A DNA stretch of 64,000 nucleotides from Phyllobacterium brassicacearum (GCF_003010955.1 NZ_PGGO01000013.1:103595-167594); one strand, 5' to 3'. Shown: positions 54,814-64,000, counted from the first letter of the stretch. The notes: a model not told the origin generated them from the sequence alone. Program-made: numbers and translations.

Positions 54814-55710
54814 ATGAAGTTAACCCGGCGCCTGATCCCTGATATCGACATCCTGCAGACGTTTGAGTGCGCCGCCAGGCACGGGAGTTTCACACAGGCT
54901 GCCAGGGAGCTAAACCTGACCCAGAGCGCCGTCAGCCGCCAGATGAGCGAACTCGAGGGGCAGATCGGCGTGCTTCTGTTCGAGCGAGTTCGCCAGAGGG
55001 TTGTCCTTTCCGAGGCGGGGCAAAAGTTTCTTCCCGAAGTGCGGCGTTTGCTTGGCCTGACCGAGGAAACCATGTTGCGTGCCATGGCAGCGTCGCAATC
55101 GGCGTCGTCCCTAAGCATTGCTACCCTGCCAACTTTTGGCAGCCGCTGGCTGATGCCAAGACTTCCAGACTTCCTTGGCCGTCATCCGGAAATGGCGCTC
55201 AGTGTTGCATCGCGCTCGCAGCCTTTCGATTTCGAGGAAGAACCGTTCGACCTTGCCATTCACTACGGCCAGCCAGTCTGGGCGCATGCCACCTGCACCT
55301 ATTTGTGCAGCGAACTCATTGTGCCCGTTGGAAGCCCTGAATTGTGTGCTTCGAACCCGGCGACCACTCCGCCTGAGCTTGCAAACGCTGCGCCGCTTCT
55401 GCATCTGTCGACGCGTCCCAAGGCCTGGGCGTCGTGGTTCGAGACAGTAGGGGCGGATGTTGCAAGTCCTTACAAGGGGCACCGCTTCGAGCATTTCTCC
55501 ATGGTCATTGAGGCAGCTCTTGCTGGTCTCGGCTTCGCCTTGCTGCCGCGCTACCTTATTGAACACGAACTGGCATCAGGACGGCTAAAGGTGGTGTTTG
55601 ACCAACCGCTCCAGACTGAAAACAGCTATTATCTCGTCGTTCCGGACCACAAGAAGGAGAACCCATTGGCCCAGAGCTTCTTCACTTGGATTGCCGATCA
55701 GGTCACCTAG
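54814..55710 (+). CDS. LysR-family transcriptional regulator
   Basis: This 298-residue regulator is divergent from hglS across 124 bp and upstream of the amaA-like gene, an arrangement that fits control of lysine catabolism. The HTH is SFTQAARELNLTQSAVSRQM, of the GcvA-like subgroup. The C-terminal domain contains FDLAIHYG. Confidence 0.9.
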   Translation: MKLTRRLIPDIDILQTFECAARHGSFTQAARELNLTQSAVSRQMSELEGQIGVLLFERVRQRVVLSEAGQKFLPEVRRLLGLTEETMLRAMAASQSASSLSIATLPTFGSRWLMPRLPDFLGRHPEMALSVASRSQPFDFEEEPFDLAIHYGQPVWAHATCTYLCSELIVPVGSPELCASNPATTPPELANAAPLLHLSTRPKAWASWFETVGADVASPYKGHRFEHFSMVIEAALAGLGFALLPRYLIEHELASGRLKVVFDQPLQTENSYYLVVPDHKKENPLAQSFFTWIADQVT

Positions 55711-55846
55711 CGTCAGACGGAAGCGCCGGTCATTCGCTAGCCGCATCATGTCTTCGACGTTTTTCACTTTCGCTGGCGAAATCGTTATTTATAACGACAA
55801 ATGACAAAGACTGCCGGTGCGTCCGGCCCGACCTGACGGTGATCCC

Positions 55847-57130
55847 ATGCTCAACGACGAATGTTCTCACGGCCTGTGGGAAAAGACGGCGCCGCCAGCG
55901 CCCAAGACTGATCGGTTGCAGGGAGATATCGCCGTTGATGTCGCCGTGATCGGAGCAGGGTATACCGGCCTGTCGGCGGCGTTGCACTTGGCGGAGGCTG
56001 GAACGAAGGTCGCCGTCGTCGATGCTGTCGAGATCGGATTTGGCGGCTCGGGCCGCAATGTTGGTCTCGTCAATGCTGGCATGTGGGTGATGCCCAATGA
56101 TTTGCCCGGCGTATTGGGTCAGCTGCACGGCGAACGTCTCCTGGAACTCCTCGGTAACGCTCCGCAGTCGGTATTCGATCTTGTGGCCAGGCATAAGATC
56201 GATTGTGAACTGGAACGCAACGGCACCTTGCATTGTGCTGTTGGCACTGCCGGGGTCAAGCAACTCGAACAGCGAGCCGAACAGTGGCTGGCGCGGGGCG
56301 CTGCGGTCCGCCTACTTGATGCGAAGGAAACGGCAGCCAAAGTCGGGTCCACGGCCTATATGGCCGCGCTGCTCGACAACCGCGCCGGAACGATACAGCC
56401 GCTTGGTTATGTGCGCGGATTGGCAAGGGCTGCGCTTGGTGCGGGTGCTGCAATCTACACCGGAACGCCGGTCGCTGCGACGGAACGCACGGGCGACCGC
56501 TGGATCCTCCGCACGCCGGCGGGCACCGTGTCGGCAGACTGGGTGATCGTTGCCACGAATGCCTACACAACATCGCCATGGCCGGAGCTGCGGTCCGAGC
56601 TATTGCGTCTGCCCTATTTCAATTTCGCCACCACACCGCTGCCCGAGAATATTAGGGAAACGATCCTGCCCGAACGGCAGGGCGGTTGGGATACGAAGGA
56701 AATCTTGAGTTCCTTCCGCATGGACAAAGCCGGACGACTGGTGTTTGGCAGTGTCGGCGCATTGCGGGGCACTGGCATGGCCGTTCACAAGGCCTGGGCG
56801 GCGCGATCGATCGCCAAGATTTTCCCACAGATCAAGGACATCACCTTCGAAGCTGGATGGTACGGCCAGATAGGCATGACAAGGGACAGTCTGCCGAGGT
56901 TCCACACTCTCGCTCCGAAGGTGATAAGTTTCAGCGGTTATAATGGCCGTGGCATCGCTCCCGGTACGGTGTTCGGCCGTATCCTTGCGGAGCAAATCGT
57001 CGGCAAGATTACAGACGCCGATCTGCCCTTGCCGGTGACCCAGCCGAAGGACCAAGGCCTGCGCGCCGTTCGCGAAGGTTATTACGAAGTCGGCGCGCAA
57101 CTCGCGCATCTGGTCGGGAACAGGTTTTAA
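55847..57130 (+). CDS. FAD-dependent oxidoreductase, L-pipecolate oxidase-like
   Basis: This 427-residue DAO-fold flavoenzyme begins with an ADP-binding motif (VAVIGAGYTGLSAALHLAEAG) followed by GGSGRNVGLVNAG, the AmaA/glycine-oxidase type. The end contains FSGYNGRGIAPGTVFG. In Pseudomonas, AmaA oxidises L-pipecolate to piperideine-6-carboxylate, the substrate of AmaB. ATG 55847 is preferred; GTG 55817 lies ten codons upstream. A general D-amino-acid oxidase role cannot be excluded. Confidence 0.8.
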   Translation: MLNDECSHGLWEKTAPPAPKTDRLQGDIAVDVAVIGAGYTGLSAALHLAEAGTKVAVVDAVEIGFGGSGRNVGLVNAGMWVMPNDLPGVLGQLHGERLLELLGNAPQSVFDLVARHKIDCELERNGTLHCAVGTAGVKQLEQRAEQWLARGAAVRLLDAKETAAKVGSTAYMAALLDNRAGTIQPLGYVRGLARAALGAGAAIYTGTPVAATERTGDRWILRTPAGTVSADWVIVATNAYTTSPWPELRSELLRLPYFNFATTPLPENIRETILPERQGGWDTKEILSSFRMDKAGRLVFGSVGALRGTGMAVHKAWAARSIAKIFPQIKDITFEAGWYGQIGMTRDSLPRFHTLAPKVISFSGYNGRGIAPGTVFGRILAEQIVGKITDADLPLPVTQPKDQGLRAVREGYYEVGAQLAHLVGNRF

Positions 57131-57197
57131 GTTTGCAGCGTTAACCCGACCTTTGCAATCGCTTGCCATTCTTGGCGTACCGACATATCTCTAAGTG

Positions 57198-58067
57198 ATG
57201 GATAGCAGGAAGCCGATGCGGCACACCAGACCGAGCGTCTCCGCCAGCATTCTCGCCGCGGTCAGGAACCGCAACAAACGCCCTACGGGCGTCACCCGAG
57301 TCGTGCGCAACGACCTGCTGATTGCTTCTTACAATGTTCACAAATGTGTTGGCATCGACAAGAAATTCGATCCCGATCGCGTCGCCCATGTGATTGGCGA
57401 GATTGGGGCGGATGTCATTGCCATTCAGGAGGCCGACAAGCGGTTTGGCGAAAGATCCGGTCTTCTTGATCTGGCGCGCCTTCATCGCGAGAACAGCCTT
57501 GTTCCAGTGCCGGTGACGTCGCTTTATCCCAAAGGGCATGGCTGGCACGGCAATCTCCTGCTGTTTCGCGAGGGTGTCGTTCGGCGGGTTCAGCAGCTCG
57601 GTCTTCCGGGTCTGGAGCCGCGCGGGGCCCTTGTGGTCGACATCGATCTTGAGGCTGGCCCGCTGCGCATCATCGCCGCGCATCTGGGCTTGCTGAGGCA
57701 TTCGCGGCAGCAGCAGTCGGAAGCTATCGTTCGCGCCGTGCAGGCCGATCCGGCGCGCCCAACCTTGCTCATGGGTGACCTGAACGAATGGCGCGTTGGA
57801 AAGGGCTCGTCGCTGCATTTCCTGCATCCGGTTTTCGATCCGGCGAAGAATGCGGTACCGAGCTTCCCATCGCGCTTCCCTGTGCTTGCGCTTGACCGGG
57901 TTCTCGGGCATCCCCATAACTTGGTCACGGCGATTGAGGTTCATGACACGCCTTTGGCCCGTGTCGCTTCCGACCACCTGCCGATCAAGGCGCATGTCGA
58001 TTTGAAGTCAGCCCTGGCCGAGGCAGAAGTCCTGGGAGTCAGAGATAGGGCGACCCTAGCCAGATAA
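57198..58067 (+). CDS. endonuclease/exonuclease/phosphatase-family protein
   Basis: This 289-residue EEP-fold protein has the motifs ASYNVHKC, IQEADKR (catalytic Glu), LMGDLNEW and SDHLPI (catalytic His). The N-terminal 35 residues are basic. Members cleave DNA, RNA, or phosphodiester lipids; this one sits beside a cardiolipin synthase and overlaps its 3' end by 29 bp on the opposite strand. GTG 57195 is an alternative start. Confidence 0.85.
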   Translation: MDSRKPMRHTRPSVSASILAAVRNRNKRPTGVTRVVRNDLLIASYNVHKCVGIDKKFDPDRVAHVIGEIGADVIAIQEADKRFGERSGLLDLARLHRENSLVPVPVTSLYPKGHGWHGNLLLFREGVVRRVQQLGLPGLEPRGALVVDIDLEAGPLRIIAAHLGLLRHSRQQQSEAIVRAVQADPARPTLLMGDLNEWRVGKGSSLHFLHPVFDPAKNAVPSFPSRFPVLALDRVLGHPHNLVTAIEVHDTPLARVASDHLPIKAHVDLKSALAEAEVLGVRDRATLAR

Positions 58068-59499
58068 TCCGGTCGAGCAGGCGCACCCAAAACGAACGTG
58101 CGCGCAGGCTCTGCAAGAGAACCGGCTTCGCCGATGCCATTGCGCTCTCGACGAGAGCCTCAACGTCGGACGCGAATTGCGCATCCATGACCTCGAGATC
58201 AACTTCGAAATTCAGCCGCAGCGAGCGCGGATCGAGATTGGACGAGCCGACATAGGCCCACAAACCGTCGATCACCAGCAGTTTGGAGTGATTGAAATTG
58301 CCGCTGGCCCGCCAGATACGACAATGGCCCTTGAGTATCTGGTCGAACTGGGCCGTCATGGCGCGATCAACCAGCTTGAGATTGTTGATTGCCGGAACGA
58401 CGACATCGACCTCTACGCCGCGGCGTGCAGCCGTAACGATTGCACTGATCAATTCCCGGTCCGGCAGGAAATAGGGTGACATGATACGAATACGTGTTTG
58501 AGCGATGGAAAATGCGCCCATGAGCATGCGATGATTGGCTTCAAGACTCCGGTCAGGGCCCGACGGTACGGCGCGGATGAACACGGGTTCTCCAGCATGC
58601 TTTTCCGACGCACCGATGTGCCAGGGTTCACCTGACAGGGCTTCCCTGGTGGTAAACCGCCAGTCTTCTGAAGCAATATGAAAGAGATCCGTGACGATGG
58701 GACCGGTGAGGCGGAAATGCGTGTCTCGCGCATTGTCTTCACCCACGACTTCCGCCGAGAAACCGGCGCGAATATTCATGCCGCCAGTAAAGGCGATTGT
58801 GCCGTCGACGATCAAGATCTTCCTGTGGGTGCGAAGGTTCGCATAGGGCAGGCGCAGGCCCACGATAATATTGCCATTGAACACATCGACCGGAACACCG
58901 CCTTTGGCGAGGTAACCGACAATACTGGGAATGGAATAGCGGGCGCCGACGGCATCAATGAGCACCCGGACCTCGACCCCCCGTTTGACCGCTGCTATCA
59001 GCGCATCAGCTATACGCAGCCCGATCTTATCGCGATCAAAGATATAGGTTTCGACGAGGATGCTGCGCTTTGCTGCACCGATCGCGTCAAGCATGGCGTG
59101 GTAAGCGCCATCGCCGCTTTGCAGCATGACAATCTCATTGCCGGTCGTAAGCCTGCAACGGCTGACCCGATCGCCAACCGTCTTCATTGCGACAAAGCGC
59201 TTCTCGAAATGCGCAAGTATGTTCTTCTCGCTTGCATCGAAGCGCATGAGATGGTCCTGGCCAATCTCATGCAGGAAAGCGCGCTGCGATGAGATGGACG
59301 AACGCCTGATCCGGTTGATGCCGGCGACCGCATAGATCACCGCGCCGATCACCGGCGAGAGGATAATAACGCCGACCCAACCAATTGCCGCGCGGACCTC
59401 TTCCTTGGTCATCGTCGCATGAATTGCGGCGGGAACGCCTAGCGCAATCGAGAGCACGAAGAGAATATGCGGCCAATATGTAGGGAGAAGATCACCCAT
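58039..59499 (-). CDS. cardiolipin synthase (phospholipase D family)
   Basis: This 486-residue inner-membrane enzyme has two N-terminal hydrophobic segments and two HKD motifs: HRKILIVDG and HSKLLVIDG. It condenses two phosphatidylglycerol molecules into cardiolipin. The first 60 residues contain the PLDc_N-like membrane anchor (GWVGVIILSPVIGAVIYAVAG). It is preceded by a histidine kinase gene on the same strand 17 bp upstream and may share its operon. Confidence 0.9.
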   Translation of the reverse strand: MGDLLPTYWPHILFVLSIALGVPAAIHATMTKEEVRAAIGWVGVIILSPVIGAVIYAVAGINRIRRSSISSQRAFLHEIGQDHLMRFDASEKNILAHFEKRFVAMKTVGDRVSRCRLTTGNEIVMLQSGDGAYHAMLDAIGAAKRSILVETYIFDRDKIGLRIADALIAAVKRGVEVRVLIDAVGARYSIPSIVGYLAKGGVPVDVFNGNIIVGLRLPYANLRTHRKILIVDGTIAFTGGMNIRAGFSAEVVGEDNARDTHFRLTGPIVTDLFHIASEDWRFTTREALSGEPWHIGASEKHAGEPVFIRAVPSGPDRSLEANHRMLMGAFSIAQTRIRIMSPYFLPDRELISAIVTAARRGVEVDVVVPAINNLKLVDRAMTAQFDQILKGHCRIWRASGNFNHSKLLVIDGLWAYVGSSNLDPRSLRLNFEVDLEVMDAQFASDVEALVESAMASAKPVLLQSLRARSFWVRLLDRIIWLGSPYL

Positions 59500-59516
59500 C
59501 GTTGCGTGGCTTCATG

Positions 59517-61016
59517 TCAGGACGCTGAATCCCGGCGCGAACGCCATTCGGCCAGTGAGACTGGTTGATCTGGAATGCGGATTTCAAAACTCGTCCCTGC
59601 CCCCTCGCTCTCGCGCAATTCAATCGTCCCCCCATGGGCGCGCACCAACTCATGTACAATGGCAAGCCCGAGACCAGTTCCGCCCGAGCGGGCGGAGCCC
59701 TTGAAGGCTGTAAACAGGTTTTCGCGCGCCTTAGGCGGCAGGCCTGGCCCCGTATCCTCCACTCCAATGATGGAGGTCGTGCCGATTTGCCCGGCCGTGA
59801 TCGTCAGCCGTTTGATCACCGATGCGTCACTGCGGGTGTCACCGGCCATGGCCTGAACGGAATTGCGGCAAAGATTGGAGATGACCCGGAAGAACTGGTC
59901 AGGATCGACATCGATTTCGAGCGATTCCGGTACCAGGTTCCTGAATTCTATACCGGATTTGGCATCCAGGTTGAGCATTTCCTCAACGTCGTTGACGACC
60001 GTGCGCAGTTTTACCCGCCGCCGCTGTGGCGGTGCCTCCTGCGTGCCGCCATAGGCCAGCACGGTCTGCGAGTAATGGATGGCACGGTCGATTGTACGCA
60101 CCAGCTTCGGGACGAATCGCTGCATCGTTGGGTCGCTGGTGTTGGCGAGATGATCTGACATGAGCTGGGCGGAAGCCAGAATATTGCGCATGTCGTGGTT
60201 GATCTTGGAAACGGCAAGACCGAGGTCGGCGAGGTGTTTTTGCTCCGATAGCGTGCGTTGCAATTGGCGCTGCATATCGGCCAGCTCGCGCTGGGCAATG
60301 CCAAGTTCATCCTCGCGCGATTCTGGCTTGATGATTCTTTGCGGGTCATCGGGTGATTGCGCGAAGGCCAGCATGTTGGCACTCATACGCTGGATGGGTC
60401 GAATGAGCAGGCGGCTGATAGCGAGAAATACCAGGCTTGCGGTGATCAATGAAATGAATAGCGAAATAAGTGCCACGTTGCGGGCATAGTGCAGCATGGC
60501 GTTGCGCAAAGGCGCATCGGATGTGAGCAGTTCAATAATTTTGCCGGTGTCGCCGACCGGTCCATAGACCCTGATGACGCGATGTCCGCCATTGATCAGG
60601 GTATCGAGGGCATCTCGGATCATAGTAACGGGATCGGTCACGGTAATGTCGATGTGCTTGTCGACCTTCGAAGGCATCTCGGACACTGCTAACAGGCGAG
60701 ACGCGCCTTGCTCGCTTAGCGCAATTGCTTTCGTGCCGGTTGCAAGAAGGACGTCATTCTGGACCGACTGGGGGATATCCTTGTCGCTGCTCGCCGCGAG
60801 CACGACGCTGGCGGCCGCAACGGTATTGAGCCGGTCCGAAAGCCAGCGCATACGCATGTCGGCAACCGTAGGCACAAAGATCATGACTTCCGCAAGCAGC
60901 CCGAACAGGAGCGTGAGGCGCAGCAATTTGCCGGAGAGACGTTTCAGAACCGGCAAACGCTGACCGGCATGCAATTGCATGTCGGTCACTTCTGGCTTTT
61001 GCTGAGGTGCAATCAT
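59517..61016 (-). CDS. sensor histidine kinase
   Basis: This 499-residue kinase has two transmembrane segments (about residues 34-52 and 175-200) around a periplasmic sensor region, then a HAMP domain. The phosphoacceptor lies in the unusual H box KINHDMRNILASAQ (more like a HisKA variant than the typical HELRTP). N box VISNLCRNSVQAM, G1 VEDTGPGLP and G2 GGTGLGLAIV are present. No response regulator is next to it. It is divergent from rpmH. The start could also be ATG 60980. Confidence 0.9.
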   Translation of the reverse strand: MIAPQQKPEVTDMQLHAGQRLPVLKRLSGKLLRLTLLFGLLAEVMIFVPTVADMRMRWLSDRLNTVAAASVVLAASSDKDIPQSVQNDVLLATGTKAIALSEQGASRLLAVSEMPSKVDKHIDITVTDPVTMIRDALDTLINGGHRVIRVYGPVGDTGKIIELLTSDAPLRNAMLHYARNVALISLFISLITASLVFLAISRLLIRPIQRMSANMLAFAQSPDDPQRIIKPESREDELGIAQRELADMQRQLQRTLSEQKHLADLGLAVSKINHDMRNILASAQLMSDHLANTSDPTMQRFVPKLVRTIDRAIHYSQTVLAYGGTQEAPPQRRRVKLRTVVNDVEEMLNLDAKSGIEFRNLVPESLEIDVDPDQFFRVISNLCRNSVQAMAGDTRSDASVIKRLTITAGQIGTTSIIGVEDTGPGLPPKARENLFTAFKGSARSGGTGLGLAIVHELVRAHGGTIELRESEGAGTSFEIRIPDQPVSLAEWRSRRDSAS

Positions 61017-61129
61017 CTGTACTCCGTCAACGTCGGGTGTAAGTCAAACGCTTTCCTGGCACAATAGAGCCTTTCTCTCTTGGATAGAAGCAGTTGCCTT
61101 TTGTGCCGATTTTGAATCGCGTCGATGAA

Positions 61130-61158
61130 TTGACTTATCTGTATCCTCCCTCTATAAG
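61130..61158 (+). promoter_or_regulatory. rpmH promoter
   Basis: TTGACT (-35) and TATAAG (-10) are separated by 17 bp, 119 bp upstream of the rpmH start codon. It would be the main promoter for the rpmH-rnpA-yidC block. Confidence 0.7.
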
Positions 61159-61276
61159 CCGCGCACGTCCGGGTTGACCGCCCCGGCGGCGTATTCTTAT
61201 GCGCTAATGGCGGTCCTGATATGCTCCTGTCAAAGAACAGACCACAAGAAGGGCCGCACACCGCGGTATTTAACAA

Positions 61277-61411
61277 ATGAAGCGTACCTATCAGCCATCC
61301 AAACTTGTCCGCGCACGTCGCCACGGGTTTCGCGCCCGCATGGCAACGGCAGGCGGCCGCAAGGTCATTGCAGCGCGTCGCGCTCGCGGTCGCAAGCGGT
61401 TGTCGGCATAA
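61277..61411 (+). CDS. rpmH: 50S ribosomal protein L34
   Basis: This is a 44-residue basic ribosomal protein with the universal start [20 protein letters not shown] and an Arg/Lys-rich end. The length and sequence match L34 exactly. It precedes rnpA by 37 bp in the conserved order. Confidence 0.98.
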   Translation: MKRTYQPSKLVRARRHGFRARMATAGGRKVIAARRARGRKRLSA

Positions 61412-61448
61412 GGCAGTCCGCACGGTTCCGTGCGGTTGGCACTACAGA

Positions 61449-61811
61449 ATGAATGAGCAAAAACCACTCCGCCTTCGCAAGAGAGCGGAGTTTTTGGCTG
61501 TTCGGGCTGGAGAAAAGCGCCGCGGCGCTTATTTTCTGATCGAGGTCAATGGGCGAGCGGACCAGGATGGTCCTCCACGCGTCGGTTTTACGGTCACCAA
61601 GAAGAACGGAAATGCCGTTGTCCGCAATCGCATCAAGCGCCGCCTGCGCGAGGCCGTGCGCGTCAATGTTGCAGATGACATGCATCCTGGAACCGACTAT
61701 GTGATCGTTGCTCGTCGCGACGCGCTCAATGCGCCGTTCGCGGATCTGACCCGGGAACTCTCGAAACGGGTTTCCAAGAAAACGCAGACTCGGCGTTCGT
61801 CGAAGCCTTAA
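61449..61811 (+). CDS. rnpA: ribonuclease P protein component
   Basis: This 120-residue protein contains the RnpA core: [25 protein letters not shown], where the RNRIKR motif contacts P RNA. It is the protein cofactor of RNase P, which matures tRNA 5' ends. ATG 61449 is the right length for the N-terminal [12 protein letters not shown] start; the frame opens further upstream. Confidence 0.96.
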   Translation: MNEQKPLRLRKRAEFLAVRAGEKRRGAYFLIEVNGRADQDGPPRVGFTVTKKNGNAVVRNRIKRRLREAVRVNVADDMHPGTDYVIVARRDALNAPFADLTRELSKRVSKKTQTRRSSKP

Positions 61812-61844
61812 CGGCGCGGCAGGACCCGACCCCAAGGACTGACA

Positions 61845-63692
61845 ATGGAAACGAACCGTAATTTCTTTATCACCATTGCCTTGTCCATTGTGATCCTGAC
61901 GCTTTGGCAGGTGTTCTACATGAACCCCAAGATCGAAGCGCAGCGCGAACAAGCCCAGATCGAGGCTACGCGGCAAGGACAGACGCGCGTTGATGGACAG
62001 GCCAGCGCACCCGCCGGCACGAGCGCTGATGGGACGAATTTGCCATCCTCGACGCCGGCTACGCCTGGCGCCAATATTCCTGGCCAGTCGCAGGATGCCG
62101 CCCAGGCAGGCAGCTTGACCCGCGCTGCCGCTCTCGGCCAGTCCGGCCGCGTCAAGATCGACACCCCAAGCCTTCGGGGATCCATCAACCTGACCGGCGC
62201 GCGCCTCGACGATTTGCAGCTCAAGGAATATCACGAGACAGTCGACGACAGTTCGCCGAATATCGAGCTGTTGAGCCCCGCGCAGATGGCAGACGGCTAT
62301 TTTGCCGAGATCGGCTTTACCGGCAACGAACTGACCGGCACGGTGCCTGGCCCGACGACGGTCTGGACTGTTGAAGGTAACGGTGCGCTCAGCCCGGCAA
62401 CACCGGTCACGCTTGTCTATACCAATGACAAGGGCCTTACATTCAAGCGCACGTTCAGCGTCGACGACAATTATATGTTCACCGTCAAGGATGCGGTGAC
62501 GAACAGCACGTCCGCTCCTGTCTCACTTGCCTCCTATGGCCGAGTTACACGGTTCTCGAAGCCTCTGCATGCAAGTACGTACGTGCTGCATGAGGGCCCG
62601 ATCGGTGTGATCGGCGACGATGGTTTGCAGGAATACACCTTCTCGGCGATCGAGAAGGAAAAGGAAGTCTCACCGCCAAAGGCAACGACCGGCGGCTGGA
62701 TCGGTATCACCGACAAGTATTGGGCAGCCACGCTGGTTCCGTCATCGGACAAGCCCTTCCAGGCACGCATGTCCTATTTCGAGGATGGCCGTCCGCGCTA
62801 CCAGAGCGACTACCTGTCCGACCCGACCACGATCGAACCTGGCCAATCGGCAACGATTGAGAACCTCATCTTCGCCGGGGCGAAGGAAGTCGGCAAGATC
62901 AACGCCTACGAAAAAGAACGCAATATCCGCCAGTTCGAATTGCTGATCGACTGGGGCTGGTTCTATTTCATAACCAAACCGATGTTCTATCTGATCGACT
63001 GGCTCTACAAGGCCATCGGTAACTTTGGTGTTGCAATCCTGGTGGTGACGGTGCTGCTCAAGGGAGTGTTCTTCCCGCTAGCAAACAAGTCCTACGCGTC
63101 GATGGCGCGCATGAAACTTGTTCAGCCGAAGATGACAGAAATCCGCGAGAAATACGCGGACGACAAGGTCAAGCAGCAGCAGGCGCTGATGGAATTGTAC
63201 AAGACGGAAAAGATCAATCCGATCGCCGGTTGCTGGCCGATCCTGATCCAGATCCCTGTTTTCTTTGCGCTGTACAAGGTTCTGTACGTCACTATCGAAA
63301 TGCGTCACGCGCCGTTCTTTGGCTGGATTCAGGATCTTGCCGCGCCGGATCCTACATCGCTGTTCAATCTGTTCGGATTACTGCCTTGGGCCGTCCCCGC
63401 CTTCCTGATGATCGGCGTCTGGCCGTTGATCATGGGCGTGACGATGTTCCTGCAGATGCGCATGAATCCAACCCCGCCCGACCCGACACAGCAGATGATC
63501 TTCAACTGGATGCCGCTCATCTTCACGTTCATGCTGGCGAGCTTTCCGGCGGGTCTGGTCATCTACTGGGCGTGGAACAACACGCTGTCGATTATCCAGC
63601 AGGGCGTCATAATGAAGCGTCAGGGCGTGAAGGTCGAGCTATGGGATAACCTTGCCGGCATGTTCAAGAAAAAGCCCAAGCCCGCCGAGTAG
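61845..63692 (+). CDS. yidC: membrane protein insertase YidC
   Basis: This 615-residue insertase has an N-terminal helix (FFITIALSIVILTLWQVFY), a proline/serine-rich linker, a large periplasmic beta domain and the conserved C-terminal five-helix core beginning near FGVAILVVTVLLKGVFFPLANKSY, with the KQQQALMELYKTEKINPIAGCWPILIQIPVFFALYKVL hairpin region. It inserts and folds membrane proteins with or without SecYEG. An IS element begins 43 bp after its stop. Confidence 0.97.
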   Translation: METNRNFFITIALSIVILTLWQVFYMNPKIEAQREQAQIEATRQGQTRVDGQASAPAGTSADGTNLPSSTPATPGANIPGQSQDAAQAGSLTRAAALGQSGRVKIDTPSLRGSINLTGARLDDLQLKEYHETVDDSSPNIELLSPAQMADGYFAEIGFTGNELTGTVPGPTTVWTVEGNGALSPATPVTLVYTNDKGLTFKRTFSVDDNYMFTVKDAVTNSTSAPVSLASYGRVTRFSKPLHASTYVLHEGPIGVIGDDGLQEYTFSAIEKEKEVSPPKATTGGWIGITDKYWAATLVPSSDKPFQARMSYFEDGRPRYQSDYLSDPTTIEPGQSATIENLIFAGAKEVGKINAYEKERNIRQFELLIDWGWFYFITKPMFYLIDWLYKAIGNFGVAILVVTVLLKGVFFPLANKSYASMARMKLVQPKMTEIREKYADDKVKQQQALMELYKTEKINPIAGCWPILIQIPVFFALYKVLYVTIEMRHAPFFGWIQDLAAPDPTSLFNLFGLLPWAVPAFLMIGVWPLIMGVTMFLQMRMNPTPPDPTQQMIFNWMPLIFTFMLASFPAGLVIYWAWNNTLSIIQQGVIMKRQGVKVELWDNLAGMFKKKPKPAE

Positions 63693-63734
63693 GCACCCTA
63701 ATTGCCAGCGGAATGACGAAAGCCCCCGGCTCGG

Positions 63735-64000
63735 TGAACTGACCCCGTAAAGTTGGACGGTTAATTGGCTAGGATAATAGGGACTGAGTTCTGTACTGCA
63801 CAGGGCTCAGTCCCATTAGTTTCAGCTTAATGCGCTGATGATTGTAGTAGTGGATGTAGTCGTCGATGCCCGTCTTCAGGCTTTGGATGCTTTCGAAGCG
63901 ATTGGGATAGAAGAGCTCGGATTTGAGGGTGGCGAAGAAGCTTTCCATCGCCGCGTTGTCGAGGCAGTTGCCTTTGCGTGACATGCTCTGGGGGATGCCA
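63735..64000 (-). mobile_element. IS3-family (IS150-group) element, right end, truncated by window
   Basis: The IS end starts near 63735 with an IS150-type terminal sequence (GAACTGACCCCGTAAAGTTG). The orfB transposase is on the minus strand at 63769-64000 and shows the conserved C-terminal part: [21 protein letters not shown] and [19 protein letters not shown]. The second D and the final E of the DDE triad lie in this area (the E is in [11 protein letters not shown]). The rest of the element is outside the window. Confidence 0.88.
63769..64000 (-). CDS. IS3-family transposase OrfB, C-terminal part (continues beyond window)
   Basis: This is the 3' end of the integrase-core transposase, open to the window edge (reading [11 protein letters not shown] at the boundary). 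The N-terminal part and the OrfA gene lie beyond 64000. The HHRIKLKLGLSP-like end and stop at 63769 are normal, so this end appears undamaged. Confidence 0.85.
   Translation of the reverse strand, partial: GIPQSMSRKGNCLDNAAMESFFATLKSELFYPNRFESIQSLKTGIDDYIHYYNHQRIKLKLMGLSPVQYRTQSLLS

Noticed and set aside
1..64000. CRISPR arrays, rRNA genes and replication origin
   Set aside because: I looked for regularly spaced repeats, rRNA signatures and DnaA-box clusters near gyrB and rpmH; none was found.

Overview
The window looks like a chromosomal segment of a Rhizobiales (Hyphomicrobiales) alphaproteobacterium, probably of the Phyllobacteriaceae/Brucellaceae/Rhizobiaceae group. I infer this from the GC-rich coding style, the rpmH-rnpA-yidC block, the GyrB C-terminus, the many ABC/TRAP importers and LysR regulators, a DUF1127-type protein and rhizobial-style palindromic repeats. 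No rRNA, CRISPR array, replication origin or prophage was seen.

Layout. 0-1.2 kb: 3' part of gyrB. 1.4-7.7 kb: a dipeptidase with a complete translationally coupled peptide ABC importer. 7.9-8.8 kb: an orphan TadG-like protein. 8.9-10.5 kb: TPP riboswitch with thiE-thiD. 10.5-11.2 kb: a lytic transglycosylase lipoprotein. 11.4-16.3 kb: GntR regulator, TRAP transporter and L-idonate-type dehydrogenase, a sugar-acid catabolic operon. 16.5-17.3 kb: a D,D-carboxypeptidase. 17.34-17.49 kb: a large palindromic repeat. 17.6-20.7 kb: three coupled single-anchor envelope proteins facing a polytopic membrane protein, none with a family I recognise. 20.7-34.5 kb: small enzymes, transporters and regulators (AKR/MFS/LysR, PIMT, EamA, VOC, BBE oxidoreductase/HxlR, ArsR/cupin/MFS, PPOX, fatty-acid desaturase).

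34.5-45 kb is a scarred region. It holds an acyltransferase pseudogene with a frameshift and an amber stop, then a cupin, a pirin and a LysR gene that are all frameshifted and lie between two relics of the same IS end. Next come an intact tRNA-Arg(CCG), a serine hydrolase, an intact acyltransferase and a Tat-exported Fe/Mn SOD. A 0.8-kb junction (44.2-45.0 kb) joins fragments of amaB, a DUF533 gene, an ABC-permease 3' end and half of a tRNA-Arg with its promoter.

45-51.6 kb is a LysR / omega-amidase-like nitrilase / RraA-like / polyamine-type ABC importer cluster, bracketed by an exact 42-bp direct repeat. 51.7-57.1 kb is a lysine/pipecolate catabolic locus (amaB, hglS, LysR, amaA-like): pipecolate would be oxidised, converted to 2-aminoadipate, and 2-oxoadipate converted to 2-hydroxyglutarate. 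57.2-61.0 kb carries an EEP-family protein, cardiolipin synthase and a histidine kinase. 61.1-63.7 kb is the conserved rpmH-rnpA-yidC block, and an IS3/IS150-type element begins about 43 bp after yidC and runs off the window.
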